Positions 1 to 8,444 of a DNA stretch of 64,000 nucleotides are shown here, in pieces. The DNA is taken from positions 310,001 through 374,000 of the forward strand of contig NZ_JANUQM010000002.1 in NCBI RefSeq assembly GCF_030386795.1, written 5' to 3'. The notes beneath the pieces are model-generated. The model had not been told where the DNA came from, made no database searches, and worked only from the letters and a program-made list of their open reading frames with translations. The number at the start of each line of letters is the position of its first letter. Position 1 is the stretch's first letter. Source of the DNA: Streptomyces sp. S.PNR 29. GTDB taxonomy: Bacteria > Actinomycetota > Actinomycetes > Streptomycetales > Streptomycetaceae. A program made the position numbers and the translations under genes.

Positions 1-1169
1 GAACCCACGTGCTGGATGTACTCGTTGAGCGCGTCCGTCGCCAGGTTCCGCTGGACGGGGATGAAGCCCTTGCGGACGTCGCGCTGGTAGGCGAGGAAGA
101 ACAGGCCCGCGTCCAGGCGGCCGAGCCCGTCGGTGCCGTCGGTGAAGGAGTAGCCGCGGCGCAGGATCGTCGCCCCCTGGTTGGAGTCGGGGTGGGCGAG
201 CCGCACGTGCGCGTCGGGCTTCATCGCCTTCAGGAACGGCTCGTCGCGCTCGTGCGCCTTGCCGACCGGGGCGCCCTCGCCCTTGTCGCGGCCGAAGATG
301 TCCTCCTGCTCCTGCAGGGAGGTGCGGTCCCAGGTCTCGATGTGCATGCGGATGCGCCGGGCGACCAGGTACGAGCCGCCGGTCATCCACTCGGGACCGT
401 CGGCGGCGTCCACCCACACGAACTTCTTCAGCTTCGCCGTGTCGGTGCCCGAGATGTTGCGGGTGCCGTCCTTGAAGCCCATCAGGTTGCGCGGGGTCTG
501 CGCCTCGGGCGTCGTCGACGAGGTCTTGCCGAAGCCGAGCTGCGACCAGCGGATGACGACCTTGCCGAAGCCGATGCGGGCCAGGTTGCGCACGGCGTGC
601 ACCGCGACCTGCGGGTCGTCGGCGCAGGCCTGGATGCACAGGTCGCCGCCGCTGCGGTTCGCGTCGAGGTTGTCGCCCGCGAACTTCGGCAGGTCCACGA
701 GGGCCTCCGGGCGGTGCTCGCGCAGGCCGAACTTCTCGAACAGGGACGGTCCGAAGCCGATCGTCAGCGTCAGCCGCGACGGCTTGAGGCCGAGGGCCTC
801 ACCGGTGTCGTCCGGCGGCGCCTCCGCCAGACCGCCGTACGCGCCCTCGCCGACCGCCCTGCCCGCGGTCATCCGCCGCGCGGCCTGAGTCCAGTCCTTC
901 AGCATCCGCACGAACTCGGCGCGGTCGTCGGTCGTCACGTCGAAGGCGGCGAAGTGCAGCCGGTCCTGCACCGGCGTGGCGATGCCCGCCTGGTGGGCGC
1001 CGTGGAACGCGACCGCGGCGCCCGCCCCGGCGGCCGGGTCCGGGTCGTCCCCGGTACGGGCCACCGCCACCGCGCCGCCGGCCGCGGCGGCGCCGAGCGC
1101 GAGCCCCGCGCCGCCCCAGCCGAGCAGCGCACGACGGGTGGGAGCCGGAGCGTTGGTGTCGTCCGTCAT
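1..1169 (-). CDS. efeB: EfeB-type Dyp peroxidase (deferrochelatase), 3' end cut by window edge
   Basis: Heme-dependent Dyp-type peroxidase of the EfeUOB iron uptake system, expected outside the membrane, where it takes part in ferrous iron oxidation or iron release from heme. Reading from the ATG at 1169, the N-terminus has a twin-arginine signal (TRRALLGWGG near residue 10, then an Ala/Gly-rich hydrophobic run), so Tat export is predicted. The Dyp signature GFKDGTRN and the downstream conserved His/Arg-rich region are visible. About 389 codons are inside the window and the C-terminus lies off the left edge. The gene starts 11 bases after the efeO stop, so the two are cotranscribed. efeU is not visible and may lie beyond the edge. 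The family assignment is secure. The physiological substrate is inferred from the family. Confidence 0.9.
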   Translation of the reverse strand, partial: MTDDTNAPAPTRRALLGWGGAGLALGAAAAGGAVAVARTGDDPDPAAGAGAAVAFHGAHQAGIATPVQDRLHFAAFDVTTDDRAEFVRMLKDWTQAARRMTAGRAVGEGAYGGLAEAPPDDTGEALGLKPSRLTLTIGFGPSLFEKFGLREHRPEALVDLPKFAGDNLDANRSGGDLCIQACADDPQVAVHAVRNLARIGFGKVVIRWSQLGFGKTSSTTPEAQTPRNLMGFKDGTRNISGTDTAKLKKFVWVDAADGPEWMTGGSYLVARRIRMHIETWDRTSLQEQEDIFGRDKGEGAPVGKAHERDEPFLKAMKPDAHVRLAHPDSNQGATILRRGYSFTDGTDGLGRLDAGLFFLAYQRDVRKGFIPVQRNLATDALNEYIQHVG

Positions 1170-1180
1170 GGTCGGGTCCC

Positions 1181-2332
1181 CTACTTCACGACTGCGGCGG
1201 CGAGCTTCGACAGCGGCTCCGCGAGGGCGTTGACCGCGTCCGACAGCTCCTTCTGGTCGGCCTTGCCGACCTTGTCGTACGACACGAAGTCGTACGACGA
1301 CTTGTCGGAGCGGTACTTGTCGAGCAGCGTGTTCAGCGCGGCGAACTGCTTGTCGAGTTCCGTGGCCAGCGCCGCGTCGTTCTCCTTCGCGACGGGCTTC
1401 AGCAGCTCGTAGGACTTCTGCGCGCCCTCGACGTTGGCCTTGAAGTCGACCAGGTCGGTGTGCGAGTAGCGCTCCTCCTCGCCGGTGACCTTGCCGGTGG
1501 CGACCTCGTCGAGGAGTTCCTTGGCGCCGTTGGCCATGGAGGTCGGGGTGATCTCGGCCTTGCCGACCCGCTCCTGCCAGTCCTTCAGGTCGGTGATCAG
1601 CTGGTCGGCGAGTTCCTTCTCCCGGTCGCCGATCTTCTTGTCCTGCCAGAGGGCCTTCTCCAGGCGGTGCCAGCCGGTCCAGTCCGTGGCCGGGTCCTGG
1701 CCGTCCTCCAGGCCGTCCTCGCGGACGTCGACCTTCGGGTCGATGTCGCCGAAGGACTCGGCGACCGGCTCGGTGCGCTCCCAGCCGATGCGGGAGGGCG
1801 CGTACGCCTTCTTCGCGGCCTCGATGTCGCCGTCCTTGACGGCCTTGGCGAAGGTCTCGGCGAGCGGCAGCGTCTCGTCGGCCTGCTGCTGGACGTAGGC
1901 GCGGTAGTCGGCGACGGCCTGGTCCAGGCGCGGGTCGCGCTTGACCGCCTTGCCGCCGGTGGCCTTGACGGCCTGCCGTATGCCCTTGCCCTTCATGCCG
2001 GGCTTGCAGGCGATCTGGTAGTCGCCCGCCTTCACCTCGGCGGTCACCCGCTGCTTGGTGCCGGGGCCGATGTTCTCCCGCTCGGTGACCACGCGGTCGT
2101 CGGGGAAGAGGATGTAGACCTCGGTGACCTTCGAGCCCTTGTTCTCGACGGCGAGTTCGACGTGCCCGGCCGGGAACTCCTTCTTCGACACTTCGCATGT
2201 GTCGTCCGTGGCCGTCACGTTGATGACGTGGTCGCCGTCGTTCGCGCTGCTCTTCTCGGTGCAGCCGGTGACGGCGGTCAGGGCCGCCGCGGTGGCGACG
2301 GCGGTGACGACGGAGAGTCTGGCGGCTCGCAT
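1181..2332 (-). CDS. efeO: EfeO iron-uptake lipoprotein (cupredoxin + M75 domain)
   Basis: Extracytoplasmic iron-binding component of the Efe iron uptake system, 383 aa. A lipoprotein signal ends in VTGC with Cys24 as the lipid anchor. It is followed by an N-terminal cupredoxin-like domain (about residues 35-125) and a C-terminal peptidase-M75/imelysin-like domain carrying the HxxE motif in GWHRLEKALW. The ATG at 2332 is chosen because it gives a proper lipoprotein signal; a longer reading to 2452 would bury the signal. It is followed 11 bases later by efeB, and the PhzF-like gene diverges upstream. An iron-box inverted repeat about 50 bases upstream of the start implies repression by an IdeR/DmdR regulator when iron is plentiful. 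Confidence 0.93.
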   Translation of the reverse strand: MRAARLSVVTAVATAAALTAVTGCTEKSSANDGDHVINVTATDDTCEVSKKEFPAGHVELAVENKGSKVTEVYILFPDDRVVTERENIGPGTKQRVTAEVKAGDYQIACKPGMKGKGIRQAVKATGGKAVKRDPRLDQAVADYRAYVQQQADETLPLAETFAKAVKDGDIEAAKKAYAPSRIGWERTEPVAESFGDIDPKVDVREDGLEDGQDPATDWTGWHRLEKALWQDKKIGDREKELADQLITDLKDWQERVGKAEITPTSMANGAKELLDEVATGKVTGEEERYSHTDLVDFKANVEGAQKSYELLKPVAKENDAALATELDKQFAALNTLLDKYRSDKSSYDFVSYDKVGKADQKELSDAVNALAEPLSKLAAAVVK

Positions 2333-2379
2333 GGGGGCTCCAAGGAATGGCCGAAAGTACGCGTGACGGGCCTCACAAG

Positions 2380-2418
2380 CAAGGTGAGGCTCGCCTAACG
2401 TACCTAAGGTTTTCCTAA
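2380..2418 (-). promoter_or_regulatory. IdeR/DmdR iron box upstream of efeO
   Basis: Read on the minus strand, 2398-2380 is TTAGGCGAGCCTCACCTTG, which closely fits the actinobacterial iron box TTAGGNNAGNCTNNCCTAA. Two further CCTAA half-sites follow on the plus strand at 2403-2407 and 2414-2418, 9 and 11 bases apart, so several regulator dimers could stack here. The site is positioned to control efeO-efeB and possibly the divergent PhzF-like gene. Confidence 0.75.
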
Positions 2419-2589
2419 GTAGCGCCCGCCCATGCGGTGATCCGTCTCTCATGGACGGTGTATGAGCACGAGCCGATTACGCTGCCTCAAAACAACTGCC
2501 ATAGGGAGGTCAAAGGCGGGTCAAGGAGTGCGTCGCGGGGTGACGAGTCCGTGCGGTCGCGCGGGCCCGTGTGATGCTTCAATGCCCCC

Positions 2590-3234
2590 GTGACTGACTA
2601 CGACGTGCTGCGCGTCTTCTGTGGGCCGACCGGCGGATACGGCAACGAGCTCGGCGTCGTCCGCGACGGTTCCGTCCTGCCCGAGGGGAGCGACCGGCAG
2701 GAGCTCGCCGCGAAACTCGGCTTCAGTGAGACCGTGTTCGTCGACGACCCCGAGCGCGGCGTCATCGACATCTACACGCCCACTCTGCGGCTGCCCTTCG
2801 CCGGCCACCCCTGCGTCGGCACGGCCTGGCTGCTCGACGTGCCCGAACTCGTCACGCCCGCCGGAGTGGTGGGCGCCCGGCTGGACGGGGAGTTCAGCTG
2901 GATCGAGGCCCGGGCGGAGTGGGCGCCGCCGCGCACGCTCCGGCAGTACGGCAGCGCGGCCGAGGTGGACGACCTGCCCGTGCCGCCGCCGGGGGAGTGG
3001 ATCTACGCCTGGGCCTGGGAGGACGAGCCGGCCGGCCGTGTCCGCGCCCGCGCCTTCCCGGGCCGCGACGACGGCATCGAGGAGGACGAGGCGACGGGCG
3101 CGGCCGCACTGCTGCTGACCGACCAGCTGGGCCGGGCCCTCAACATCACCCAGGGCGCGGGTTCCCAGATCCTGACCGCACCGCAGCCGGGTGGGTGGAT
3201 CGAGGTCGGGGGGCGGGTGCGGCTGGAGCGGTGA
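2590..3234 (+). CDS. PhzF-family (PhzC/PhzF isomerase-like) protein, short
   Basis: Predicted PhzF/YddE-fold protein, 214 aa, shorter than the usual 260-300 aa. The N-terminal half shows the family pattern: VFCGPTGGYGNELGVV, then LRLPFAGHPCVGTAWLL, which holds the conserved GHPT/C-type motif. The C-terminal half keeps EDEATGAAALLLTDQLG. Members catalyse isomerisation or epimerisation, but most actinobacterial paralogues have no known substrate and this one is not next to phenazine genes. The start is GTG at 2590; the nearest upstream ATG is out of frame. It is convergent with heme oxygenase and divergent from efeO. Its presence between two iron-regulated genes is suggestive only. Confidence 0.8.
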   Translation: MTDYDVLRVFCGPTGGYGNELGVVRDGSVLPEGSDRQELAAKLGFSETVFVDDPERGVIDIYTPTLRLPFAGHPCVGTAWLLDVPELVTPAGVVGARLDGEFSWIEARAEWAPPRTLRQYGSAAEVDDLPVPPPGEWIYAWAWEDEPAGRVRARAFPGRDDGIEEDEATGAAALLLTDQLGRALNITQGAGSQILTAPQPGGWIEVGGRVRLER

Positions 3235-3249
3235 CTCGCCCTTCAGGTC

Positions 3250-3281
3250 GACGTACGGGTTCTCCTCGGCGCCCGTACGTC
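3250..3281. terminator. Stem-loop between convergent genes
   Basis: A 10-bp perfect inverted repeat, GACGTACGGG (3250-3259) and CCCGTACGTC (3272-3281), with a 12-base loop. It sits between the convergent PhzF-like and heme oxygenase genes, so it can serve both. It has no T tract, as is usual in streptomycetes. Confidence 0.6.
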
Positions 3282-3330
3282 CGCCGGGCCCTCGTCGGCG
3301 GGCCGGTCGCCGGGGTGTCCGGCGCCCCGC

Positions 3331-3978
3331 TCACGCCGAGAGCGGGAACTCCTCGCCCAGTGCCCGCAGGACCGCGATGTTCAGCGCGTACGCCCGCTTG
3401 CACTCCGCCACGACCCGCTGCCGCTCCAGCTCGTCCGCCCGGACGGAGTCCAGCAACTCCCGGTAACTCCGCTTGAACGCGGCCGGGTTGGCGATCGCCT
3501 CGAAGACGTAGAAGCGGACCCCGTCGCCCTTCTTCGCCAGGCCCCAGGTCCGCTCGGCCCTGTCCCGGATGATCTGACCGCCGGAGAGGTCGCCGAGGTA
3601 GCGCGTGTAGTGGTGGGCGACGTAGCCACCGGGCCAGCGCTCGGCGCACTCCCGCACCCTGGCGGCGTACGCCTCGGTGGCCGGCAGCGCGGACAGGCCG
3701 GCCCGCCACCCCGGCCCCCGCAGGTGCGCCAGGTCCCGTTCCAGGGAGGGCAGCCGGAACAGCTCCGGCCGGACGAACGGTCCCGCCACCGGGTCCGCCG
3801 CCAGCCGTTCGGCGCCGGCCTCCAGGGCCTCGTAGACGAACCACAGTTGCTCGGTGTAGCGCGCGTACGCGTCGACGCCGAGCCGGCCGCCCAGCAGGTC
3901 GCTCATGAACGTCGAGGTGTTGGCTTCCTTGTGCTGCTCGTGGGAGGCCGCGCGGATGACGGTCGAGAAGGAGTCCAT
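3331..3978 (-). CDS. Biliverdin-producing heme oxygenase
   Basis: Heme oxygenase of the HmuO/HO-1 fold, 215 aa, the normal bacterial length. It opens heme to biliverdin, CO and free iron in the cytoplasm. The proximal helix contains ASHEQHKEAN (His ligand region) and the distal helix carries the diagnostic GDLSGGQIIRD. The start at 3978 is supported by the AAGGATG element upstream and by the iron box at 3990-4008, which an upstream start would place inside the gene. It sits alone between the convergent PhzF-like gene and map. The iron box implies induction by iron limitation. Confidence 0.93.
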   Translation of the reverse strand: MDSFSTVIRAASHEQHKEANTSTFMSDLLGGRLGVDAYARYTEQLWFVYEALEAGAERLAADPVAGPFVRPELFRLPSLERDLAHLRGPGWRAGLSALPATEAYAARVRECAERWPGGYVAHHYTRYLGDLSGGQIIRDRAERTWGLAKKGDGVRFYVFEAIANPAAFKRSYRELLDSVRADELERQRVVAECKRAYALNIAVLRALGEEFPLSA

Positions 3979-3989
3979 GAGCACATCCT

Positions 3990-4008
3990 TGAGGTAAGGC
4001 TTACCTAA
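3990..4008 (-). promoter_or_regulatory. IdeR/DmdR iron box upstream of heme oxygenase
   Basis: It contains the perfect 7-bp arms AGGTAAG (3992-3998) and CTTACCT (4000-4006) around one base. The minus-strand reading TTAGGTAAGCCTTACCTCA fits the iron-box consensus. It lies directly upstream of the heme oxygenase ribosome-binding site, so a bound repressor would block transcription. Confidence 0.8.
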
Positions 4009-4049
4009 GGCAAGGCCTTTGCCGACGCCATGTCGGTAAAAGCGTAGAA

Positions 4050-4080
4050 GAAAAAACCCGCCCCCGCAGGGGGACGGGTT
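4050..4080 (-). terminator. Rho-independent terminator of map
   Basis: On the minus strand AACCCG-T-CCCCC / TGC / GGGGG-CGGGTT forms an 11-bp stem with one bulged base, followed directly by six T residues. This is a textbook intrinsic terminator, unusual for its T tract in this window. It lies 14 bases after the map stop. Confidence 0.88.
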
Positions 4081-4094
4081 CTCCTGCCGGACGG

Positions 4095-4952
4095 CTACGG
4101 CAGCGTGAGGATCTCCGCCCCCGTCTCCGTCACCACCAGCGTGTGCTCGAACTGGGCCGTCCGCTTCCGGTCCTTGGTCACGACCGTCCAGCCGTCGTCC
4201 CACATGTCGTACTCGTGCGTCCCGAGCGTCAGCATCGGCTCGATCGTGAACGTCATCCCGGGCTGCATCACCGTCGTCGCGTGCGGGCTGTCGTAGTGCG
4301 GGATGATCAGCCCGGAGTGGAACGAGCTGTTGATCCCGTGGCCGGTGAAGTCACGGACCACGCCGTAGCCGAAACGCTTGGCGTACGACTCGATGACCCG
4401 GCCGATGACGTTGATCTGGCGGCCCGGCCTGACCGCCTTGATCGCACGGTTCAGCGACTCGCGGGTGCGTTCGACCAGCAGGCGGCTCTCCTCGTCGACG
4501 TCACCCACCAGGTACGTCGCGTTGTTGTCGCCGTGCACCCCGCCGATGTACGCCGTCACGTCCAGGTTGACGATGTCGCCGTCGCGCAGCACCGTGGAGT
4601 CCGGGATGCCGTGGCAGATCACCTCGTTGACCGAGGTGCACAGGGACTTGGGGAAGCCGCGGTAGCCGAGCGTCGAGGGATAGGCGCCGTGGTCGCACAT
4701 GAACTCGTGCGCCACCCGGTCCAGCTCGTCCGTGGTCACGCCCGGCGCGATGTGCTTGGCCGCCTCGGCCATCGCCTGCGCCGCGATCCGGCCGGCCACG
4801 CGCATCGCCTCGATCGTCTCGGGCGTCTGCACCTCCGGACCGGTGTACGGCGTCGGCCCGGGCTTGCCGACGTACTCGGGACGGCGGATGTTTCCGGGCA
4901 CGGAACGGGTGGGAGACAGCTCCCCTGGTACGAGCAGCGACTGGCCAGACAT
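4095..4952 (-). CDS. map: Type I methionine aminopeptidase
   Basis: Cotranslational removal of the initiator Met by a two-metal enzyme in the cytoplasm, 285 aa. The five metal ligands of the family are visible in order: Asp in [13 protein letters not shown], Asp in [13 protein letters not shown], His in [13 protein letters not shown], Glu in [10 protein letters not shown] and Glu in [10 protein letters not shown]. The N-terminal extension (about 40 residues with a PGPTP stretch) is typical of actinobacterial MetAP1c-like forms. ATG at 4952 gives [13 protein letters not shown]; the reading frame stays open upstream but without family similarity. It has a strong terminator. A small conserved gene diverges 58 bases upstream. 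Confidence 0.95.
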   Translation of the reverse strand: MSGQSLLVPGELSPTRSVPGNIRRPEYVGKPGPTPYTGPEVQTPETIEAMRVAGRIAAQAMAEAAKHIAPGVTTDELDRVAHEFMCDHGAYPSTLGYRGFPKSLCTSVNEVICHGIPDSTVLRDGDIVNLDVTAYIGGVHGDNNATYLVGDVDEESRLLVERTRESLNRAIKAVRPGRQINVIGRVIESYAKRFGYGVVRDFTGHGINSSFHSGLIIPHYDSPHATTVMQPGMTFTIEPMLTLGTHEYDMWDDGWTVVTKDRKRTAQFEHTLVVTETGAEILTLP

Positions 4953-5010
4953 GCCAGCGAGTCTAACCAGCGGCCATGGGGGAACATGTCGATGGCGAGA
5001 GGAGCCGGTC

Positions 5011-5241
5011 ATGGCCTTGTTCAGGAAGCGCACGGTCGGGAAGCCGGGCGAGTGGTACTACTGCCTGGAACACAGGAAGGTCGAGGAGGGGCCGGAGTGC
5101 CCCGGCAAGGACCGTTTCGGGCCGTACGCGTCCCGCCGTGAGGCCGAGCACGCGATGGCGACCGCCCGCGAGCGCAACCTCCAGTGGGAGAACGACCCCA
5201 GGTGGCACGACGCCCCGGCGGGCGGCAGGGACGACGACTGA
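5011..5241 (+). CDS. Conserved small protein (76 aa)
   Basis: Short, highly charged soluble protein that I recognise only as a conserved streptomycete hypothetical. It has two Cys ([17 protein letters not shown]) and an SPOR-like fragment [15 protein letters not shown]. No signal peptide or membrane segment. The start at 5011 is fixed by GAGAGGAG (4997-5004) seven bases upstream; the frame is open further upstream across the divergent map start but lacks sense. The paired Cys/His suggests possible metal binding, which is inference. Confidence 0.8.
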   Translation: MALFRKRTVGKPGEWYYCLEHRKVEEGPECPGKDRFGPYASRREAEHAMATARERNLQWENDPRWHDAPAGGRDDD

Positions 5242-5259
5242 GCAGACCGGACCGACTGA

Positions 5260-6558
5260 TCAGGCAGGCGCCGTGCGCTGTTCGCGCAGCCGCACGGCGT
5301 GCTCGTTCGTCCGCACGTCGTACGTCATCAGCTTCGGCAGGCACAGCGCCAGCAGCCCCACCGCGCCCACGCACAGCAGCCCGCCGGACCAGACGGACGC
5401 CCGCACTCCCCACCACGCGGCGAAGCCGCCCGTGCGGACCTGGCCGAGCGTCGGCCCCACCGAGTACGACAGCAGCTCGATCCCGGCGAGCCGGCCCCGC
5501 AGCTCGTCCGGGATCGTCTGGTTCCACATCGCCGACCGGAAGATGCCGCTGACCATGTCGCAGCCGCCCGCGAGGGTCAGGAACAGCAGCACCAGCCATA
5601 CGTCGCCGACGACGCCCGCGGCCGCGATGGCCAGGCCCCACAGCGCGGCCGCCAGCACCACCATCCGTCCGTGCCGGTGGATCCGCGAGGTCCAGCCGCT
5701 GGTCAGGCTCACCAGCAGCGCCCCGGCCGGGACGGTCGCGTACATCAGGCCCAGCGACCACTCGGCGTCCAGCTCGTCCGCGAGGAAGGGCAGCACGGCC
5801 AGCGGCATCGCCAGGAACATCGCGGCGAGGTCGACTGCGTAGGTGCCGAGGAGTTCCTTGCGGCTCCAGGCGTACCGGGCGCCTTCGAGAATGGCCCTGA
5901 GCGACGGTTTCGCGGCCTCGTGGGCGGCGGGGGAGGGGGCGATACGGAGGATGAGGGCGACGGACACGACGAAGGTGACGAGGTCCGCCGCGTAGGCCCA
6001 GCCGAGTCCCGCGTAGGCGACGACCACACCCGCCAGCGCCGGGCCCGCGACGCCGCCGACCGTCCAGCGCAGCGAGTTGAGCGAGGCGGCGGCGGGCAGA
6101 TGCTCGTGAGCCACGATCCGCGGCCACAGCGAGTCCAGTGCGGGCCGCTGCACGGAGACGAGGGCGGAGGACAGGGCGGCGACGACGTACAGCGGCCAGA
6201 CGGCGGGCCGCGGGAGCAGCGCGTTGAGCAGCAGGACGGCGGAGAGCAGCCCTTGCCCGGCCTCGGTGTAGATGATCAGCTTCCGCTTGTCCCAGGCGTC
6301 GGCCAGCGCACCGCCGTACAGCCCGAACACCAGCAGCGGCAGCAGCTCCACGGCCCCGATCGCCCCGACCGCCGCCGCCGACCCGGTCAGCTCCTTCAAC
6401 TGCACCGGCAGCGCCACGAAGGTCAGGAAACTCCCGAAGTTGGAGACCGTGCCCGACACCCACAGCCGCCGGAAGTCGAGGGAGGCCCGCCAGGGAGCGA
6501 GGTCGGGGAGGAGGGCGCGGAGGCCGGAGGGGGGTTCGTCGGGGATGCCGTCGGTCAC
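5260..6558 (-). CDS. MFS transporter, EntS/MFS_3-like
   Basis: Major facilitator with about 12 membrane segments, 432 aa. The N-terminal half shows DFRRLWVSGTVSNFGSFLTF and the loop 2-3 motif GGALADAWDKRKLI typical of the MFS_3 group (enterobactin exporter-like, also macrolide efflux). The start codon is GTG at 6558; the ATG at 6568 is in another frame. The substrate cannot be told from sequence. It is followed by convergent small gene 5011-5241 with 18 bases between the two stops, and the hypothetical gene at 6616-7218 lies upstream on the same strand. Confidence 0.85.
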   Translation of the reverse strand: MTDGIPDEPPSGLRALLPDLAPWRASLDFRRLWVSGTVSNFGSFLTFVALPVQLKELTGSAAAVGAIGAVELLPLLVFGLYGGALADAWDKRKLIIYTEAGQGLLSAVLLLNALLPRPAVWPLYVVAALSSALVSVQRPALDSLWPRIVAHEHLPAAASLNSLRWTVGGVAGPALAGVVVAYAGLGWAYAADLVTFVVSVALILRIAPSPAAHEAAKPSLRAILEGARYAWSRKELLGTYAVDLAAMFLAMPLAVLPFLADELDAEWSLGLMYATVPAGALLVSLTSGWTSRIHRHGRMVVLAAALWGLAIAAAGVVGDVWLVLLFLTLAGGCDMVSGIFRSAMWNQTIPDELRGRLAGIELLSYSVGPTLGQVRTGGFAAWWGVRASVWSGGLLCVGAVGLLALCLPKLMTYDVRTNEHAVRLREQRTAPA

Positions 6559-6615
6559 GATCCGTCATGGTGGGCGGATGCCCCGCCCCGCACAACCGCT
6601 TTTCGAGCCGGTCGG

Positions 6616-7218
6616 CTACCAGCGGGCCGGCGGCGGCCCCGTCAGCTGTTCCGCCAGCCTCGCCAGCCGGTCCCGGAAACGCCGCCGCCCCCGGGGAACC
6701 GGCACCGCGTTCTCGCCGGCCGCCGCGCTCACCAGGTGCTGCACGGTGTCCAGGTCCAGTTCGGCCCCCTCCGCCACGGCCAGCGCGTCATGCGCCATGG
6801 AGGTCAACTCCCCCTCGCCCGCGCCGAGAGCCAGGACCGTCGCACCGGCCCGCCGGGCGTCGCACACCCGCTCAAGCAGCGGTGCGGCGGGGTCCTCGGG
6901 CGCCACCACGAGCAGCGTCTCCCCCCGCCGCGCCGCCGCCAGCCGCCCCAGCCCCACCGCCAGGTGCGCCGGATCCGACGGGCGCGGGTCGTGCCGTACC
7001 AGCGTCGGGGCCAGCTCCGGCGTCCCCGACCACGCGGCCTCGTCCACCAGATGCGCCGCCAGATGCCACGGCTCGTACTCCGGGGTGCCCACCAGCAGCA
7101 GCCCGCCGCCGTGCGACACCACCGAGCCCCGCAGCACACCGGCGAACCTCCGCGTGGCCCCCAGCCACTCGGTCCCGGCGAGCACTTCACGCAGCAACGC
7201 GACCCGTACGGCGTCCAT
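6616..7218 (-). CDS. Conserved hypothetical protein, Rossmann/SIS-like fold possible
   Basis: A 200-aa cytoplasmic protein. It has alternating beta/alpha character: GGLLLVGTPEYEPWH, GETLLVVAPEDPAAP, AGATVLALGAGEG. That pattern suggests a sugar-isomerase (SIS)-like or other Rossmannoid fold, but I cannot name a family with certainty. The C-terminus is Arg-rich (RGRRRFRDRLARL). ATG at 7218 is the first sensible start. The downstream MFS gene begins 57 bases later on the same strand, so an operon is likely. Function unknown. Confidence 0.7.
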   Translation of the reverse strand: MDAVRVALLREVLAGTEWLGATRRFAGVLRGSVVSHGGGLLLVGTPEYEPWHLAAHLVDEAAWSGTPELAPTLVRHDPRPSDPAHLAVGLGRLAAARRGETLLVVAPEDPAAPLLERVCDARRAGATVLALGAGEGELTSMAHDALAVAEGAELDLDTVQHLVSAAAGENAVPVPRGRRRFRDRLARLAEQLTGPPPARW

Positions 7219-7507
7219 GTGGCCGCATCCTGCCGCAATCGGCCGGCTGTAACCCGGAGTTCACCCCGGATTCGCCCGACTTGGGCACAGGGCCGGACCA
7301 TCCGCAGCTTCATCCGAGGATCCCGCCCACGACAGAGACCGGCGTCCGCTTCCACGCCGGCCGCGAGGGTTGCTCGCCGAGGCCGGGCCACCGCGCACGC
7401 CCACTCCGAGGACGGCGGGCAGACCCTGGCCGCCGGGTGCCCGTGACGGAGCTCACCTGATCCTCCCTGATCCTCGGGGAGTGCCGGAGCGGACGTAAGG
7501 TCGGCCC

Positions 7508-8212
7508 ATGACCTCTACCGACAGTGCACACAAGGCCCCCGCCAAGGACCCCTGGGACCTCCCGGACGTCTCCGGGCTCGTCGTCGGCGTGCTCGGCGGG
7601 ACCGGGCCGCAGGGCAAGGGCCTCGCCTACCGGCTCGCCCGGGCCGGCCAGAAGGTGATCATCGGTTCCCGCGCCGCGGAACGCGCCCAGGAGGCCGCCG
7701 GGGAACTCGGGTACGGCATCGAGGGCGCCGACAACGCCGAGTGCGCGCGCCGCAGCGACATCGTCATCGTCGCCGTGCCGTGGGAGGGCCATGGCAAGAC
7801 CCTTCAATCGCTGCGCGAGGAGCTGACGGGCAAGCTCGTCGTCGACTGCGTCAACCCGCTCGGCTTCGACAAGAAGGGCGCCTACGCGCTGAAGCCGGAG
7901 GAGGGCAGCGCCGCCGAGCAGGCCGCGGCCCTGCTGCCGGACTCCCGGGTCACCGCGGCCTTCCACCACCTGTCGGCGGTCCTGCTCCAGGACCCGGAGA
8001 TCGAGGAGATCGACACCGACGTCATGGTGCTGGGCGAGGTGCGCGCCGACGTGGAGATCGTGCAGGCGCTGGCCGGCCGTATCCCCGGCATGCGCGGCAT
8101 CTTCGCCGGGCGGCTGCGCAACGCCCACCAGGTGGAGTCGCTGGTCGCCAACCTGATCTCCGTCAACCGCCGGTACAAGGCGCACGCGGGGCTCCGCGTC
8201 ACCGACGTATGA
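7508..8212 (+). CDS. npdG: NADPH-dependent F420 reductase (FNO)
   Basis: Transfers hydride between NADPH and cofactor F420 in the cytoplasm, 234 aa. The dinucleotide-binding start VVGVLGGTGPQGKGLA and NADPH-phosphate loop IIGSRAAERA are the FNO signature. Further conserved blocks are DIVIVAVPWEGH and LVVDCVNPLGFD. A 25-residue N-terminal extension precedes the Rossmann strand, as in other streptomycete copies. It stands alone and is followed by a hairpin terminator (8219-8248). It supplies F420H2 for F420-dependent oxidoreductases; the PNPOx-fold protein at 27662-28192 is a possible but unproven user. Confidence 0.92.
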   Translation: MTSTDSAHKAPAKDPWDLPDVSGLVVGVLGGTGPQGKGLAYRLARAGQKVIIGSRAAERAQEAAGELGYGIEGADNAECARRSDIVIVAVPWEGHGKTLQSLREELTGKLVVDCVNPLGFDKKGAYALKPEEGSAAEQAAALLPDSRVTAAFHHLSAVLLQDPEIEEIDTDVMVLGEVRADVEIVQALAGRIPGMRGIFAGRLRNAHQVESLVANLISVNRRYKAHAGLRVTDV

Positions 8213-8218
8213 GGCGAT

Positions 8219-8248
8219 GGGGGACACTGGTGGCAAGCAGTGTCCCCC
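8219..8248 (+). terminator. Terminator of npdG
   Basis: A perfect 11-bp stem, GGGGGACACTG (8219-8229) and CAGTGTCCCCC (8238-8248), with an 8-base loop. It ends only three bases before the Shine-Dalgarno sequence AGGAG (8252-8256) of the next small gene, so it may also shape that gene's leader. Confidence 0.75.
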
Positions 8249-8264
8249 GACAGGAGCCGACCCC

Positions 8265-8444
8265 ATGCCCCGCCTTGCCGTCTACTCCCTGATCGTCTGC
8301 GTCCTCGCGGTGACCGCGGCCGTGGTCTCCTTCGTGCGGGGAAGCCTGCTGGGGATCGTCTGGGTGCTGCTGGCCGGGCTGTCGTCCAACATGTGCTGGT
8401 ACTACCTGAAGCGGGCCAAGGCGCGGAAGTCCGTCACGGGCTGA
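8265..8444 (+). CDS. Small two-helix membrane protein (59 aa)
   Basis: A 59-aa protein made of two hydrophobic segments (about residues 4-22 and 26-44) with a basic tail KRAKARKSVTG. ATG at 8265 is chosen for the AGGAG nine bases upstream. Its last 11 bases overlap the 3' end of the convergent M50 protease gene. No family recognised; the membrane topology is the only supportable statement. Confidence 0.72.
   Translation: MPRLAVYSLIVCVLAVTAAVVSFVRGSLLGIVWVLLAGLSSNMCWYYLKRAKARKSVTG

Noticed and set aside
5299..7446. A 715-codon plus-strand frame opposite the MFS gene and its neighbour
   Set aside because: Arg/Gln/Pro-rich product without any domain; the minus-strand genes explain the region.
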